Assembly (NCBI GenBank): GCA_009746045.1
Contig: RPFO01000132.1
Location: 1,320,590-1,384,589, forward strand
Reading direction: 5' to 3'
Source: Mesostigma viride
Lineage: Eukaryota > Streptophyta > Mesostigmatophyceae > Mesostigmatales > Mesostigmataceae
DNA length: 64,000 bases
Made by a program: the position numbers and the translations under genes. Position 1 is the stretch's first letter, and each line of letters starts with the position of its first letter. The notes under the pieces were generated by a model, which was given only the letters and a program-made list of their open reading frames with translations, was not told the DNA's origin and ran no database searches. Below, piece after piece: positions 63,481 through 64,000 of the stretch.

Positions 63481-64000
63481 CCCGAGGCTCCCGGCGATCC
63501 GATGCAGCCGCTAGGGTTACCGCGGAACGGCAGGCGACCCTGGAGTCGCAGCTAGAGCAAGCTGCCCTAGGGTTTCATCAGCAACCGCAGTCGCCGCAGC
63601 GACAGCATCAGTCTCAGCAGTCGCCGCAGCGACAGCCTCAGTCTCAGCAGTTAAAGAAACTGTGGCTGAACTGTGGTTCAGCCTGCACTGATTAATATCT
63701 ACAGAGGAAGTAGTTATATTAATCAATAGGTTTACGTTGCTGGTTATGGCTACCAGCACAGAATGCACGAGGCACGTGAGAACCGTCGCCAAAGGTGCGA
63801 GGACACAGGTGCAGGGAAAGTGGTGCTACCAAGTGGCAGCGTCCTGCTCGTTATATACTAATTGTGACGCAGTCACATCCAGATGACTGATAGGACAGAT
63901 CATCTCACAATATTGCTGTCCTTCACTCTGGACCAGCAGATCTCGACTCGTTATCCATAAATAGTCACATCAGTGTCCTGTCGCACAAGTCCTGTCACTA
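63481..64000. other. Right edge, no recognised gene
   Basis: A 33-bp direct repeat (cagtcgccgcagcgacagc then atcagtctcag) occurs twice at 63588-63655. The rest shows short frames without domains. Confidence 0.4.

Overview
This window is nuclear DNA of a eukaryote, most likely a GC-rich green alga (Chlorophyta). Three things point there. Host genes are interrupted by GT-AG introns with intact phase. One protein begins with what looks like a plastid transit peptide. The largest gene reads like the plant-type RPAP1/MINIYO protein. The species cannot be named from the sequence alone.

Host genes: (1) a four-exon minus-strand gene (3512-7267) for a small, probably plastid-targeted protein of unknown function; (2) across a roughly 720-bp divergent promoter, a twelve-exon plus-strand gene (7988-24135) for an RPAP1/MINIYO homologue of about 2276 residues, whose exons join in phase throughout; (3) a single-exon octanoyltransferase, LIP2/LipB type (38900-39646, minus). 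The RPAP1 introns are filled with minisatellites, nearly every array confined to one intron, and with retroposon insertions. RPAP1 acts in assembly and nuclear import of RNA polymerase II. LIP2 starts lipoyl-cofactor attachment. The two are unrelated functionally.

The rest is mostly mobile DNA. LINE families: LINE A (RT with YADD; 3' hairpin cacgtga..tcacgtg plus an ATTA-rich tail), LINE B (one copy with an open frame at 60.3-62.3 kb), and a third LINE type (E1/E2) with a CCHC knuckle and a PD..D restriction-like endonuclease whose copies sit in TA repeats (26.1-30.0 and 36.6-36.9 kb). Around these are ORF1-only LINE derivatives (32.4-34.5 and 49.3-51.3 kb, plus C-terminal fragments), SINE-like retroposons that share LINE tails, a decayed hAT transposase with a DUF4371-like region (41.6-44.7 kb), and a frameshifted Ty1/copia-like polyprotein in the apparent order IN-PR-RT (44.8-47.8 kb). 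A broken viroplasmin/RNase H1 N-terminal-type domain lies at 55.6-55.9 kb.

The most unusual object is a 7.2-kb foldback element at 56269-63477. A near-perfect 31-bp terminal inverted repeat flanks two inverted arrays of a 173-bp satellite (7 units and 10 units). The core holds an 11-copy 109-bp array, a small Tudor-like ORF and a 66-bp triplicate. A LINE B copy has inserted into the right arm with a 10-bp target duplication. Removing that LINE leaves an element of about 5.2 kb.
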